In this document: positions 33,304-33,485 of the stretch, piece by piece
How the letters are laid out: every line of letters starts with the position of its first letter
Position numbering within the stretch: the first letter of the stretch is position 1
Assembly: GCF_010499455.1 (NCBI RefSeq)
Contig: NZ_JAAGOH010000041.1
Span: 1 to 33,485, forward strand
DNA: 33,485 nt
DNA from: Ideonella livida
Lineage (GTDB): Bacteria > Pseudomonadota > Gammaproteobacteria > Burkholderiales > Burkholderiaceae_C
Direction of reading: 5' to 3'
Made by a program: the position numbers and the translations under genes
The notes under the pieces: model-generated
Databases searched by the model: none
What the model saw: the letters and a program-made list of their open reading frames with translations, nothing else
Told to the model about the DNA's origin: nothing

Positions 33304-33485
33304 ATGGACAAGCTTCTCAAACGCTACTGCCAGGCCCTGGAATGGGCGCTGGTGGGGTTGCTGGCGGTGATGGTGGTGCTGGTGTTTGGCAACGTGGTGC
33401 TGCGCTACGCGTTCAACTCGGGCATCACGGTGAGCGAGGAGCTCTCGCGCTGGGCCTTTGTGTGGCTGACCTTCCTGGGGGCCAT
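33304..33485 (+). CDS. TRAP transporter small permease subunit (DctQ-type), partial
   Basis: The first 60 codons are present and the gene leaves the window at the right edge. The translation MDKLLKRYCQALEWALVGLL, then VFGNVVLRYAFNSGITVSEELSRWAFVWLTFLGA, has the DctQ pattern: a first membrane helix, N-V-x-L-R-Y, an S-E-E-L-x-R-W/F segment and a second helix. Together with a large permease (DctM) and a periplasmic binding protein it would take up an organic acid using a sodium or proton gradient. A GGAG sequence lies at 33294-33297. It is preceded by the TetR gene and its operator. Confidence 0.9.
   Translation, partial: MDKLLKRYCQALEWALVGLLAVMVVLVFGNVVLRYAFNSGITVSEELSRWAFVWLTFLGA

Overview
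The window is high-GC DNA (AT-rich only in a few regulatory stretches). Its gene content points to a betaproteobacterium of the order Burkholderiales: CcoG, AroQ, DUF3297, a Bug/TTT-type binding protein, DUF4148 and PEP-CTERM proteins, and one long fused indolepyruvate oxidoreductase. Something in the Rubrivivax/Leptothrix/Ideonella neighbourhood would fit, but the genus is an inference. I see no rRNA, tRNA or CRISPR array.

Layout. (1) 1-6.9 kb: housekeeping-type genes. These are the tail of a TIM-barrel sugar phosphate isomerase, aroQ, a secreted alpha/beta hydrolase, a DUF3297 gene overlapping an SLC13/ArsB-like permease, a divergent qorB/HxlR pair with a clear operator, ccoG and ribA. (2) 7.0-10.2 kb: two convergent tyrosine-recombinase genes. 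One has a complete catalytic set; the other has lost almost all of it. AT-rich inverted repeats lie outside both. (3) 10.2-14.0 kb: a gene-poor stretch holding a complete IS3-family element (perfect 27-bp ends, 3-bp target duplication, nonsense mutation in orfA) and an IS481-type transposase remnant. (4) 13.4-19.0 kb: a replicon core. It has a parA-parB operon, three exact copies of a 15-bp palindrome (GTTGAAC-N-GTTCAAC, a probable parS), an iteron-like origin region built on AGGTGAG, and a Rep_3-type initiator gene. This is plasmid or chromid machinery beside housekeeping genes, so the molecule may be a chromid or a chromosome carrying an integrated replicon.

(5) 19-27.8 kb: a 777-bp segment carrying a triple-repeat DUF4148 gene occurs twice, in direct orientation 8,011 bp apart, with one difference seen by eye. 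Between the copies are a fused indolepyruvate ferredoxin oxidoreductase broken by an in-frame TAA, its divergent Lrp/AsnC regulator, a PEP-CTERM protein and an FAD-dependent dehydrogenase behind an IclR-like palindrome. (6) 27.9-31.3 kb: an aldarate-catabolism cluster. L-talarate/galactarate dehydratase and a TTT substrate-binding protein are read away from a divergent LacI-family regulator, with two identical 20-bp operator-like copies between. (7) 31.3-33.5 kb: an AEC permease, a divergent TetR regulator, a palindromic operator, and the start of a TRAP transporter (DctQ) gene cut by the window edge.

The strongest leads are the replicon core with its parS-like family and iterons, the active/inactive recombinase pair beside it, the recent 777-bp duplication, and the stop codon inside the oxidoreductase gamma domain.
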